From Nocardioides immobilis (GTDB taxonomy: Bacteria > Actinomycetota > Actinomycetes > Propionibacteriales > Nocardioidaceae): DNA of 64,000 bases. Location of the stretch: NCBI RefSeq assembly GCF_003515065.1, contig NZ_QXGH01000015.1, forward strand, positions 159,135 to 223,134. The letters run 5' to 3'. Position numbers and translations under genes: made by a program. This document shows positions 34,590-43,341 of the stretch, one piece after another; position 1 is the first letter of the stretch, and the number at the start of each line of letters is the position of its first letter. The notes under the pieces are model-generated. The model saw nothing but the letters and a program-made list of their open reading frames with translations. It was not told where the DNA came from and searched no databases.

Positions 34590-36115
34590 GCCCGGTCCAG
34601 TCGGAACAGTGCGGGGTCGACCGCGACGTTGGAATTGGCGAGCTTCTCGATGAACCTTGGTCGGAGGCCCGTGCTGCGGAGCCGGCCGAGCACGCGCCCG
34701 CTCTCGTCGAAGCCCGCGGTGTTGTCGAAGGCGAACACGTCCTGGAGGGTGATCACGTCGCCCTCCATCCGCTCGACCTCGGTGATGTGGGTGATCCGCC
34801 GCGAACCGTCCTTGAAGCGTGACTGGTGGACGATCAGGTCGACGGCGGAGGCGACCTGCTCGCGGATGGCCCGGATCGGCAGGTCCATGCCGGCCATCAG
34901 GACCATCGTCTCCATGCGGGCCAGCGTGTCGCGCGGGCCGTTGGAGTGCAGGGTGCAGATCGAGCCGTCGTGGCCGGTGTTCATCGCCTGCAGCATGTCG
35001 AGGGCGGACGCGTCGCGGACCTCGCCGACGACGATCCGGTCGGGGCGCATCCGGAGGCTGTTCTTCACCAGGTCGCGGATGGTGACGGCACCCTTGCCCT
35101 CGATGTTCGCGGGCCGGGACTCCAGTCGGACGACGTGGTCCTGGTGCAGCTGGAGCTCGGCGGCGTCCTCGATGGTCACGATCCGCTCGTCGGACGGGAT
35201 GAAGGACGACAGCACGTTGAGCGTGGTCGTCTTCCCGGCGCCGGTGCCGCCCGACACGATGATGTTGAGGCGGCCGCGGACGCAGGCATCGAGGAAGTCA
35301 GCAGTCTGCGGGCTCAGCGACCCGTACGCGATCAGGTCGTCGACGGTGAGCGGGTCGGTGGCGAACTTCCGGATCGTCAGCGCGGACCCGTCGATGGACA
35401 GCGGCGGCACGATCGCGTTCACACGGCTGCCGTCGGGCAGGCGCGCGTCCACCATCGGGCTCGACTCGTCGACGCGGCGCCCGATCCGGGACACGATCTT
35501 GTCGATCGTGCGCCGCAGGTGCGCCTCGTCCGCGAAGTGGGCGTCGGCCTTCGTCAGGCGACCGCCCTTCTCCAGCCAGACGTCGTTGTAGCCGTTGACC
35601 ATGACCTCCGACACCTCGGGGTCCCGGAGGTAGGGGTCGATCGGGCCGTAGCCGAGGATGTCGTCGCTGATCTCCTGGGTGACCCGCGCGCGGTCGCTGT
35701 TGCTGAGCGGGCGGTCCTGCGCGCTCAGCACCTCGGCCAGCACGGTGCGGACCCGCTGGTCGAGCTCGGCCTGGTCCATCTCCGCGTCGTACAGGTGCGG
35801 CCCGAGCTCCTTGAGCAGCTCGGCGTGAACGCTGATCTTGAGCTCCTCGATCCGGTCGTTCTCCGAACCGGCCAGCGCCCGCCGCTGGGCGGAGCGGTTG
35901 TCGGGAGCCGAAGCGGACGCCGCGGTCCGCTGGGAGAGTGGGCCGGCAGCTGCGGTGGCCGAGCCCGGGGCAGCCGCGGTGGCCACGGCCTGCGTGAGCC
36001 TGTCGGCGAGGGCCGGACCGTTCGGCCGCTGGGGGTCGCTCGGGTCCGGCTCGCCGGCGTGCTTCCCCTGGGCCTCCCGCCGGGCGGCCTCGAGGCGTTC
36101 GGAGAGACTCGACAT
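34586..36115 (-). CDS. cpaF: Tad pilus assembly ATPase CpaF/TadA
   Basis: This is a 509-residue secretion ATPase. The N-terminal 85 residues are low-complexity and Ala/Pro-rich. The catalytic core shows Walker A GGTGAGKTT (near 288), an Asp box (IVTIEDAAELQL), Walker B MRPDRIVVGEVRD and the His box TGHDGSICTLHSN. It powers polymerisation of Flp pilins. The start is ATG 36115, three bases after cpaE stops. Confidence 0.95.
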   Translation of the reverse strand: MSSLSERLEAARREAQGKHAGEPDPSDPQRPNGPALADRLTQAVATAAAPGSATAAAGPLSQRTAASASAPDNRSAQRRALAGSENDRIEELKISVHAELLKELGPHLYDAEMDQAELDQRVRTVLAEVLSAQDRPLSNSDRARVTQEISDDILGYGPIDPYLRDPEVSEVMVNGYNDVWLEKGGRLTKADAHFADEAHLRRTIDKIVSRIGRRVDESSPMVDARLPDGSRVNAIVPPLSIDGSALTIRKFATDPLTVDDLIAYGSLSPQTADFLDACVRGRLNIIVSGGTGAGKTTTLNVLSSFIPSDERIVTIEDAAELQLHQDHVVRLESRPANIEGKGAVTIRDLVKNSLRMRPDRIVVGEVRDASALDMLQAMNTGHDGSICTLHSNGPRDTLARMETMVLMAGMDLPIRAIREQVASAVDLIVHQSRFKDGSRRITHITEVERMEGDVITLQDVFAFDNTAGFDESGRVLGRLRSTGLRPRFIEKLANSNVAVDPALFRLDRA

Positions 36116-36117
36116 GA

Positions 36118-37302
36118 TCAGCTCCTTCCGCGACGGAACAGGCCGCGCGACCTCGCGGTCGCGTCAACGGTGTCGGGGACGAAGGCGGGCACGGCGATCG
36201 GCTCGCCGGTCACGGACGCCGCGAGCTGGTTGTAGGCGCGGCTCGCGGGGTGGTTCGGCAGGGCGGTGACGATCGGCGTGCCGGAGTTGGTCGAGGCGAC
36301 GACGTCCATCGCGCTCTGCAGCTGAGCCGTCACCGGCATGCCGAGGATGTTCTCGACCTTGTCGACACCGATGCCGACCTCGGCGTCGGCCCGGTTGAGG
36401 AACAGGTGCCGGTGACCACGGGCGATGTTGAGCATGTCCATCGTCTCGAGCGCGACCTTGACGTTCTTGAGCGTCGGTACGTCGAGGGTGGCCACGACCA
36501 CGCACTCGTCGGTCTCGTCGAGGGCGGTGAGGGTCGCGTCGTCGAAGGACGGCGAGGTGTCGACGACGATGTAGTCGAAGCCGTCCCGGAGCGCCCGCAG
36601 GATCCTCGAGATGAGCAGCGGCGTGACCCGCTCGCGCACGTCGGGGTGGGCCGGCGCGGCCAGCACGGTGAGCGAGTCCTCGTGCCGGGTCAGCAGGCCC
36701 TCGATCATCGCCAGGTCGATGGAGTCCTCGGACCCGACCGCCTGCTCGATCGAGTGGGTCGGGAAGAGCTGCATGGTGATCGAGACGTCGCCGAAGGCGA
36801 GGTCGAGGTCGACCAGGCAGACCTTGCGCGCGCCCTTGTCGGCGAGCGCGAGCGCGAGGTTGACCGACGTCGTGGTCTTGCCGACACCGCCCTTGGGGGA
36901 GAAGACGGTGACGACCCGACCCATCTGCCGGGCGCCGCCCGGACCACGGAGGGCGAGGTAGAGCTGGTGGGCCCGCTCGACCGCCTTGGTCAGCCCCTTC
37001 TCGTCGTCAGTGGCGACGACATCGCGCACGCCGGCGTGCATCGACCGGGTGAGCGCCTCGGTGTCGAAGGAATTGCGGAGCAGGACCACACTGACGGTCG
37101 GCTTCGCGATCCGGAGGTCTTCGGCGTACGAGAGCGCGAGGTCCAGCGGCAGGGACGGGCCGAGGGCGACGACGTACTCGTCGCTGTGCTGGTCCAACCA
37201 CACGTACATGCGGTCCGCAGCCGCGACGGCGTGGGAACCGGCGGGCATCGCCCTCAGCAACGAGGGGACGACCCCGCTGTCGGTCTCGACGAGGACGGGC
37301 AT
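36118..37302 (-). CDS. cpaE: Tad pilus localisation protein CpaE (ParA/MinD-like)
   Basis: The 394-residue protein has an atypical receiver-like N-terminal domain (about 1-115) and a MinD-type ATPase domain with deviant Walker A FSPKGGVGKTTT (near 136), switch DLDLAFGDVS and DTSPSFDD. CpaE proteins position the pilus machine. ATG 37302 lies one base after the cpaB stop; an in-frame extension to 37365 is inside cpaB and lacks family character. Confidence 0.92.
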   Translation of the reverse strand: MPVLVETDSGVVPSLLRAMPAGSHAVAAADRMYVWLDQHSDEYVVALGPSLPLDLALSYAEDLRIAKPTVSVVLLRNSFDTEALTRSMHAGVRDVVATDDEKGLTKAVERAHQLYLALRGPGGARQMGRVVTVFSPKGGVGKTTTSVNLALALADKGARKVCLVDLDLAFGDVSITMQLFPTHSIEQAVGSEDSIDLAMIEGLLTRHEDSLTVLAAPAHPDVRERVTPLLISRILRALRDGFDYIVVDTSPSFDDATLTALDETDECVVVATLDVPTLKNVKVALETMDMLNIARGHRHLFLNRADAEVGIGVDKVENILGMPVTAQLQSAMDVVASTNSGTPIVTALPNHPASRAYNQLAASVTGEPIAVPAFVPDTVDATARSRGLFRRGRS

Positions 37303-37303
37303 G

Positions 37304-38077
37304 TCACTTGTCCTTGTTGTCGAGGAGGTTGTCCTTGACGATGGGGTTCGCCCCGTCGTCGACATCGCTGCCGTCGTTGAGGAGCGCGGCGGTGAGCTCG
37401 CCGTCCTTCTCCGCGAAGCGCACCCGCTCGGCGTCGCGCTGCGAGACAGCGATCGTGAGCAGCTGCTGGATCCCCTGCTCGCTCTGGGCCTCCGGTGCGT
37501 CCTCGGCGGACGCGTCTTGGTTGCCGTCGCCGTTGAGCGAGGTGGTGGTGCCCGCGGCGAGGACGGTCACGCGGTTCAGCAGCACCTTGGTCAGGATCGG
37601 CTCCTGGGTGCTCCGGTCGATGTCCGTGAAGATCACGGCCACCTCGGCGCCAGGAGCGAGGAACTTGCCGACCCGGCCGTCGTCGTTGACCAGGATCGAG
37701 ATCGCGATCTTGCCCTCGGGGATCGGCAGGGTCGCTGCGGCCTCGATGTCGAACGCACCACCGAACTTCGCCGGCACGACCTGCTCGCCCGGGTAGACGG
37801 TCGTGAGCGCGAGCTTGCCCTCGAACTCGTCGGACTCGTCGTCGGCCCCGTCGAGGACCTGCGCCTGGGCGATGTCGGCGAGCTCGAGCTTGCCGCTCTC
37901 GAGGGCGTCGTCGAAGCTCTCCCCTGGACTGATCTTCTGGGTCGCGACGAGCACCTCGACGGTGTCGAACTTGTCCGCGGCGCGCTTGTCAGCGCCCTTC
38001 GCGTAGACGAAGACGAGTGCCACGCCCAGCACCGCGATCACGGCGGCGACGACCAACAGCAACTTGCGACGGTCCAT
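37304..38077 (-). CDS. cpaB: Flp pilus assembly protein CpaB (SAF domain)
   Basis: This 257-residue protein has an N-terminal membrane anchor (5-26), a SAF domain (about 40-105; VLVATQKISPGESFD, YPGEQVVPAKF) and an RcpC-like domain (about 115-235; GKIAISILVNDDGRVGKFLAPGAEVAVI). CpaB/RcpC shapes the periplasmic part of the pilus machine. It is the first gene of the Tad operon; ATG 38077 follows GGAGGG by nine bases. The 245 bases upstream should hold the operon promoter. Confidence 0.9.
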   Translation of the reverse strand: MDRRKLLLVVAAVIAVLGVALVFVYAKGADKRAADKFDTVEVLVATQKISPGESFDDALESGKLELADIAQAQVLDGADDESDEFEGKLALTTVYPGEQVVPAKFGGAFDIEAAATLPIPEGKIAISILVNDDGRVGKFLAPGAEVAVIFTDIDRSTQEPILTKVLLNRVTVLAAGTTTSLNGDGNQDASAEDAPEAQSEQGIQQLLTIAVSQRDAERVRFAEKDGELTAALLNDGSDVDDGANPIVKDNLLDNKDK

Positions 38078-38322
38078 AACTCAGAGCCCTCCCGCTCCCC
38101 ATGCCGGGGATGCGGCACGTCGCCGCGAGCTCCCCGGGGTCAAATCTTGTTGTCCCAGGCCCGGTGCGCACCCTCCCAGGCGGCACCGAGACGATCGGAG
38201 GCTATCGGAGGAAAACCGGGCCGAGTGAGCGAAATCGCAGACTCCGACCGAACGTTCCGGGGTCCTAGTCATATCGGGTCAGTCACTGACGCGATCGGAC
38301 CGTCCGGCGTGGGTCAGAAGGC

Positions 38323-40119
38323 TCAGACCTCGTAGAGCGCGGCGATCTCGTCCCGGCACTCCCGCAGGACGACGTTGCGCTTCAGCTTGAGGCTGGGGGT
38401 CAGCTGCCCGCCGTCCTCGGTCCAGTCGTAGGAGAGGATCTCGAACTTCCGGATCGCCTCGGCCTTCGACACCGCCAGGTTGGCGTCGTCGACGGCGTCC
38501 TGGATGGCCTGGCGCAGGTCGGGGTCGTCGACCAGCCGCTCGAGCACGTCGTCCTTGCCGTGCTGCTCGGCCCAGGCCGGCAGCGCGTCGGCGTCGATGG
38601 TGACGAGCGCCGCGATGAACGGCTGGCCGTCGCCGACGACCAGGCACTGGCTGACCAGGGCGTGTGCACGGACCCGGTCCTCGAGCACGGCGGGCGCGAC
38701 GTTCTTGCCGCCCGCGGTCACCAGGATCTCCTTCTTGCGGCCGGTGATCCGGACGAAGCCCTCGTCGTCGACCTCGCCGACGTCACCGGTGTGGAACCAG
38801 CCGTCGGCGTCGATGGCCTCGGCGGTCGCCTCGGGGTTGCCCCAGTAGCCCGAGAAGACCTGGCCGCCCTTGAACACGATCTCGCCGTCGTCGGTGACCC
38901 GGACAGCCGTTCCGGGCAGCGGCCGGCCGACGGTGCCGATCTTGAGCGCGTCCGGCAGGTTGACGGTCAGGGCGGCCGTGGTCTCGGTGAGCCCGTAGCC
39001 CTCGAGCACGGTGAGCCCGATGCCGCGGTAGAAGTGGCCGAGCCGGTCACCCAGGGGCGCGCCGCCGGACACGGCGTACTCGCACTGGCCGCCGAGCGCC
39101 TCGCGGAGCTTGGCGTAGACCAGCTTCGAGAAGACGGCGTGCTGCGCGCGCACCCGCAGCGGCACCCGGCCGGCGTCGAGGCCGCGGGAGTAGGCGATCG
39201 CGACGTCGGCGGCCCGGTCGAAGATCTTTCCCTTGCCGTCCGCGGTCGCGTTCTGCGAGGCGGTGTTGAAGACCTTCTCGAACACCCGTGGCACCGCGAG
39301 GATGAACGTCGGCTGGAAGGACTGCAGCTGGGGGAGCAGGTGCTTGATGTCGGCACTGTGACCGAGACGGGTGCGGGACTTCACCGCGCCGACCTGGATG
39401 ATCCGGGCGAACACGTGGGCGAGCGGCAGGAACAGCAGGGTCGACGCGCCCTCGCTCTCGAACAGCTGGTCCAGCTCGGCGACCGCGACGGTCAGCTCGG
39501 TCTGGAAGTTGTCGTGCGTGAGCATGCAGCCCTTCGGGCGACCGGTGGTCCCCGAGGTGTAGATCAGCGTGGCGAGGTCGCCCGGTTGCGCCGTCGTACG
39601 GCGCTTCTCGAGCTCGTCGTCGCCGACGTCGGCGCCGAGCCGCGTGAGTACGCCGACCGCGTTGTCGCCGAGCGACCAGACGTGGTGGAGCTCGGCCAGG
39701 TCGCGGCGGACCGCTGTGATCTTGGCGACGTGCCCCGTGTCCTCCGCGACGACCGCCTTGGCGCCCGAGTCGCCGAGGATCCAGGCGATCTGCTCCCCGG
39801 ACGAGCTCTCGTAGATCGGCACCGTCACCGCGCCGGCGAACCAGATGGCGTAGTCGAACAGCGTCCAGTCGTAGCGGGTGCGCGACAGGATCGCGACCCG
39901 GTCGCCGGGCTCGATACCCGCTGCGACCAGCCCTTTTGCGACTTCGCTGACCTCTTCGAGGAACGCGTGCGTGGTCACGTCCTCCCAGTCGCCGCCGTCC
40001 GGCGAGGGGCGGCTGAACACGACGGCCTCGGGAGCCTCGGCCGCGTTGCGGACGACGTCGTCCGTCAGGTTCCCGGTCGTCGGGATGTCGACGGACTGGG
40101 GCGTGGAGTACTCGCGCAA
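38323..40119 (-). CDS. fadD: Long-chain acyl-CoA synthetase (FadD15-like)
   Basis: The 598-residue AMP-forming ligase activates fatty acids as CoA thioesters. Motifs are the P-loop-like LIYTSGTTGRPKG (near 183), LEGYGLTETTAALTVN, DGWFHTGDVGEVDDEGFVRITGRKKE and the C-terminal catalytic lysine region LTPSLKLKR. The start is set at TTG 40119 because AGGAGG lies seven bases upstream. Length fits the FadD15 group. It is monocistronic and divergent from the START-like gene. Confidence 0.92.
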   Translation of the reverse strand: MREYSTPQSVDIPTTGNLTDDVVRNAAEAPEAVVFSRPSPDGGDWEDVTTHAFLEEVSEVAKGLVAAGIEPGDRVAILSRTRYDWTLFDYAIWFAGAVTVPIYESSSGEQIAWILGDSGAKAVVAEDTGHVAKITAVRRDLAELHHVWSLGDNAVGVLTRLGADVGDDELEKRRTTAQPGDLATLIYTSGTTGRPKGCMLTHDNFQTELTVAVAELDQLFESEGASTLLFLPLAHVFARIIQVGAVKSRTRLGHSADIKHLLPQLQSFQPTFILAVPRVFEKVFNTASQNATADGKGKIFDRAADVAIAYSRGLDAGRVPLRVRAQHAVFSKLVYAKLREALGGQCEYAVSGGAPLGDRLGHFYRGIGLTVLEGYGLTETTAALTVNLPDALKIGTVGRPLPGTAVRVTDDGEIVFKGGQVFSGYWGNPEATAEAIDADGWFHTGDVGEVDDEGFVRITGRKKEILVTAGGKNVAPAVLEDRVRAHALVSQCLVVGDGQPFIAALVTIDADALPAWAEQHGKDDVLERLVDDPDLRQAIQDAVDDANLAVSKAEAIRKFEILSYDWTEDGGQLTPSLKLKRNVVLRECRDEIAALYEV

Positions 40120-40185
40120 GGTTGTTCCTCCTGGGATAGACCGCACGGCAGGTTACCGCCGCGTTGGGGTGCCCCGCTTCTCCGG

Positions 40186-40191
40186 TAGCCT
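40186..40191 (+). promoter_or_regulatory. Putative -10 box (TAGCCT) for leaderless START-like gene
   Basis: TAGCCT ends seven bases before ATG 40199; TTGGGG 16 bases upstream could be a weak -35. Confidence 0.45.
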
Positions 40192-40198
40192 GCCGTCC

Positions 40199-40657
40199 AT
40201 GGCAGAGCAGACGTCCTCGTCGATCGTTGTCGACGCTCCCGCGGCGGACGTGATGGCCGTGATCGCCGACTTCGCCGCATACCCCGCCTGGGCGAAGGGC
40301 GTCACCACCGCCGACGTCAAGGCGTCGTACGACGAGGCGGACCCCGCGGCCCGCGGCCGCGCCGAGCAGGTCTACTTCGCGCTCGACGTGCCTCCGATCA
40401 AGGACGAGTACACGCTGTCGTACATCTGGGACGGCGACCGCCAGGTCACCTGGACCCTGGTGCAGGGCAAGATGCTCCGCTCCCTCGACGGCGCCTACGT
40501 CCTCGACGAGACTTCGCCGGGTCGCACCGAGGTCACCTACCGGCTTGCCCTCGACGTGTCGATCCCACTCATCGGCATGCTCAAGCGGAAGGGCGAGAAG
40601 ATCCTGATCGACACCGCGTTGAAGGGTCTCAAGAAGCGCGTCGAGTCGGGCGCCTGA
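40199..40657 (+). CDS. SRPBCC (START/polyketide cyclase-like) family protein
   Basis: This 152-residue protein has the START/Bet v1-like fold pattern: IVVDAPAADVMAVIADFAAYPAWAKGV at the N-terminus, a beta-rich centre and a long C-terminal helix (LIDTALKGLKKRVES). These proteins bind hydrophobic ligands in an internal cavity. It stands just before the ArsA-like ATPase gene, 29 bases away, a pairing I know from other actinobacteria, though the shared function is unclear. Confidence 0.85.
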   Translation: MAEQTSSSIVVDAPAADVMAVIADFAAYPAWAKGVTTADVKASYDEADPAARGRAEQVYFALDVPPIKDEYTLSYIWDGDRQVTWTLVQGKMLRSLDGAYVLDETSPGRTEVTYRLALDVSIPLIGMLKRKGEKILIDTALKGLKKRVESGA

Positions 40658-40686
40658 TCACCCTGCAGGGACCGCGGAGCTCCAAC

Positions 40687-41928
40687 GTGCGCATCGTCCT
40701 CTTCACCGGCAAGGGCGGTGTCGGCAAGTCGACCGTCGCCGCCGGGACGGCCGCCCTCGCCGCCGCCCAGGGTCTCCGCACCCTGGTGCTGTCCACGGAC
40801 GCCGCGCACTCGCTCGCCGACGCGTACGGCGCGCCCGGCCGGGTGCACGCCGAGCCGACCGAGATCGCGGACCGGCTGTTCGTGCACCAGGTCGACGCCC
40901 AGCTGCGGTTCGAGCAGTCGTGGGCCGACGTCCAGCGCTACCTGCTCTCCGTGCTCGACGCCGCCGGGATGGACCCGGTCGCCGCCGAGGAGATGACGGT
41001 GATCCCCGGCGCCGAGGAGGTGCTGGCACTCCTGGAGCTGCGGCTGCACGCCCGCTCCGGCCAGTGGGACGTGATCGTCGTCGACTGCGCGCCGACCGCC
41101 GAGACGCTCCGGCTGCTCGCGCTGCCCGAGGCGCTCGGGTGGTACATGGAGCGGCTGCTGCCGATCCAGCGGCGGCTGGTCAAGGCGCTCCGGCCGGTGC
41201 TCAACCGCGCGGCGGGCGTGCCGATGCCGGGCGACACCGTCTTCGACGCGATCACCCGGCTCCACGCCGAGCTCGACGAGGTGCACGCGCTGCTCTCCGG
41301 CCCCGATGCCTCGGTCCGGCTGGTGCTCACGCCCGAGAACGTCGTACTGGCCGAGGCGCGGCGCGCCTACACGAGCCTGTCGCTGTTCGGCTACCGGGTC
41401 GACGGCGTCGTGGCGAACCGGGTGTTCCCGGCCGGCGACGGCGACGCGTGGCGGGCCGGCTGGGTCGATGCGCAGCAGACCGTGCTCAAGGAGGTCGACC
41501 AGTCCTTCGCCGGGCTGCCGATCTGGTGCTCGGAGTACCAACCCGGCGAGCCGGTCGGCGTACCTGCGGTCACCGAGCTGGCCCGACAGCTGTACGGCGA
41601 CGACGACCCGCTGGCCCAGCCGGCGGGCGAGGGCCCGTTCCGTGTCACCCGTGAGCAGTCCGGCGACGCGGTGGTCCACCTCGCCCTCCCGTTCGTCACC
41701 CGGGCCGAGGTCGACCTCGCCCGCAACGGCGACGAGCTGGTCGTGACGGTCGGGTCGTCCCGCAGGCTGCTGACCCTGCCGGCCGGCCTGGCCCGGCTGC
41801 GGGTCGCCGGTGCCAAGGTGGACGGCGGCGAGCTGCAGGTGCGCTTCCGCGACCCCGACGCCGTCTCCACGACGACCAGCCCCACGACGACCAGCCCCAC
41901 GACGACCAGCCGGGAGGCGGTGACATGA
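40687..41928 (+). CDS. ArsA/Get3-like ATPase with C-terminal HSP20-like domain
   Basis: The 413-residue protein has an ArsA-type deviant P-loop near its N-terminus (FTGKGGVGKST, 6-16), switch DAAHSLAD (38-45) and DCAPTAETLRL. The C-terminal 90 residues resemble the alpha-crystallin-like domain appended to actinobacterial ArsA homologs. The protein ends in a Thr/Ser/Pro tail made by a 15-base tandem repeat. No arsenite-binding cysteines are evident, so a role in arsenic export is not supported; the family includes tail-anchored protein chaperones. ATGA overlap with the next gene. Confidence 0.8.
   Translation: MRIVLFTGKGGVGKSTVAAGTAALAAAQGLRTLVLSTDAAHSLADAYGAPGRVHAEPTEIADRLFVHQVDAQLRFEQSWADVQRYLLSVLDAAGMDPVAAEEMTVIPGAEEVLALLELRLHARSGQWDVIVVDCAPTAETLRLLALPEALGWYMERLLPIQRRLVKALRPVLNRAAGVPMPGDTVFDAITRLHAELDEVHALLSGPDASVRLVLTPENVVLAEARRAYTSLSLFGYRVDGVVANRVFPAGDGDAWRAGWVDAQQTVLKEVDQSFAGLPIWCSEYQPGEPVGVPAVTELARQLYGDDDPLAQPAGEGPFRVTREQSGDAVVHLALPFVTRAEVDLARNGDELVVTVGSSRRLLTLPAGLARLRVAGAKVDGGELQVRFRDPDAVSTTTSPTTTSPTTTSREAVT
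41867..41911 (+). repeat. Three perfect 15-base tandem repeats
   Basis: CCACGACGACCAGCC occurs three times without change at 41867, 41882 and 41897, in frame at the end of the ArsA-like gene, adding TTTSP units to its tail. The unit length keeps the frame, so copy-number change would lengthen or shorten the tail. Confidence 0.9.
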
Positions 41929-42389
41929 CCGAACCGCAGGACCCGAAGGGATCGGAGGGCGCGGAGCGTCCTCAGGTCGGCTCTGTCGGGGAGGAGGCGC
42001 TGAAGCTCTTCGGCGCCCTCGCCGACCTGGCACGCCAGCAGGGCGCAGACGCGGGTGGCAGCCTGGCCGGCCTCGCCGACCAGGCGTCGTCGCTGGCGCA
42101 CGAGGTCAACGACCACATCGCCACGGGCAGCGCGGAGTGCAAGTACTGCCCCGTCTGCCGGGTCGTCCATGCCGTCCGCGAGACCTCGCCCGAGGTACGG
42201 ACCCACCTGCTCACCGCGGCGACTTCGCTGCTCCAGGCTGCTGCCGGGGTGCTCGAGACGGTGCCGCCGCCGGACCACGGTGGGCCGCAGCGCGGTCCCG
42301 AGGTCGAGCGGATCGACCTCGACGACACCGACGACGGTCCGGCCGACCCGCCTGCCGACCCGACTGCCGACCCGCAGGCCGACCGATGA
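41925..42389 (+). CDS. Conserved actinobacterial protein with CxxCxxC motif
   Basis: This 154-residue protein has a helical centre (ALKLFGALADLARQQGAD; SSLAHEVNDHIATG) and ECKYCPVCRVVHAVRETSPEVRTHL, with Cys72, Cys75 and Cys78 in the counting from ATG 41925. The cysteines may bind metal. The C-terminus is acidic with repeated Ala-Asp-Pro units. It is coupled by ATGA overlaps to both neighbours, placing it firmly in the ArsA-ROK operon. Function unknown. Confidence 0.75.
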   Translation: MTEPQDPKGSEGAERPQVGSVGEEALKLFGALADLARQQGADAGGSLAGLADQASSLAHEVNDHIATGSAECKYCPVCRVVHAVRETSPEVRTHLLTAATSLLQAAAGVLETVPPPDHGGPQRGPEVERIDLDDTDDGPADPPADPTADPQADR

Positions 42390-43333
42390 CCGGCGCGGTC
42401 ACCTGCGGCATCGACATCGGTGGCACCAAGATCGCCGGTGCAGTGGTGGACGGCAGCGGGGCGATCCTCGAGGAGGCGCGCGTCGTGTCGCCGGCGACCG
42501 ACCCGGAGGCGATCGAGATCGCCGTCGCCGCGCTCGTCGCCGAGCTGGCCGCCCGGCACCCGGTCGCTGCCGTCGGGGTCGGCGCCGCGGGCTACGTCGA
42601 CGCCGGCCGCTCCACCGTGCTCTTCGCCCCCAACATCGCCTGGCGGGACGAGCCGCTCGGCTCCGAGCTCGCCCGGCTGACCGGGCTGCCGGTCGTGGTC
42701 GAGAACGACGCCAACGCCGCGGCGTGGGGCGAGTTCCAGTACGGCGCCGGGCGCGACGTCGACGACCAGCTGATGGTCACCGTCGGCACGGGGGTGGGCG
42801 GCGGCGTGATCGCAGGCGGCCGGCTGCTGCGGGGCGGGTACGGCGTCGCCGCCGAGATCGGGCACCTCTGTGTGGTGCCGGACGGCCTGCAGTGCGGCTG
42901 CGGCAACCGCGGCTGCTTCGAGCAGTACGCCTCCGGCTCGGCCCTGGTCCGCGCGACCCGCGAAGCGGCGACCGGGTCGTCGCTGCTCGCCCGCGACCTG
43001 CTCGACCGGGCCGGCGGCGACTCCGCCGCGATCACCGGCCCGCTCATCACCGAGGCGGCGCAGGACGGCGACCGGTTCGCCATCGAGCAGCTCCGCTCCC
43101 TCGGCCAGTGGCTCGGTCACGGCATCGCGTCCCTGGTCGCGGTGCTCGATCCGGCGGTGATCGTGATCGGCGGTGGCGTCAGCGAGGCCGGCGACCTGCT
43201 GCTCGACCCGATCCGCGAGACGTTCACCCTCGCGCTCACCGGACGTGGCTACCGGCCGCAGGCGGAGATCCGCCGGGCCCTCCTCGGGAACCACGCCGGC
43301 GTCATCGGCGCCGCCGACCTGGCGAGGCCGTAA
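42386..43333 (+). CDS. ROK family glucokinase (first of two)
   Basis: The 315-residue ROK kinase probably phosphorylates glucose or a related sugar with ATP. The phosphate motif GIDIGGTKIAG is at the N-terminus, the catalytic Asp is in VENDANAAAWGE, and GTGVGGGVI and GHLCVVPDG precede the zinc motif CGCGNRGCFEQY. ATG 42386 overlaps the upstream stop. The strong zinc motif and EIGH segment fit glucokinase better than a ROK repressor; there is no DNA-binding domain. Confidence 0.88.
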   Translation: MTGAVTCGIDIGGTKIAGAVVDGSGAILEEARVVSPATDPEAIEIAVAALVAELAARHPVAAVGVGAAGYVDAGRSTVLFAPNIAWRDEPLGSELARLTGLPVVVENDANAAAWGEFQYGAGRDVDDQLMVTVGTGVGGGVIAGGRLLRGGYGVAAEIGHLCVVPDGLQCGCGNRGCFEQYASGSALVRATREAATGSSLLARDLLDRAGGDSAAITGPLITEAAQDGDRFAIEQLRSLGQWLGHGIASLVAVLDPAVIVIGGGVSEAGDLLLDPIRETFTLALTGRGYRPQAEIRRALLGNHAGVIGAADLARP

Positions 43334-43341
43334 GCACCGCG

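Noticed and set aside
38250..38257. Short palindrome GAACGTTC upstream of cpaB
   Set aside because: Eight bases only, no conserved context, and it could equally be chance in the 245-base gap; not enough for an operator call.
40687..41928. Arsenite-export ATPase
   Set aside because: No arsB, arsC or arsR neighbours and no metal-binding cysteines of ArsA; only the ATPase fold is shared.
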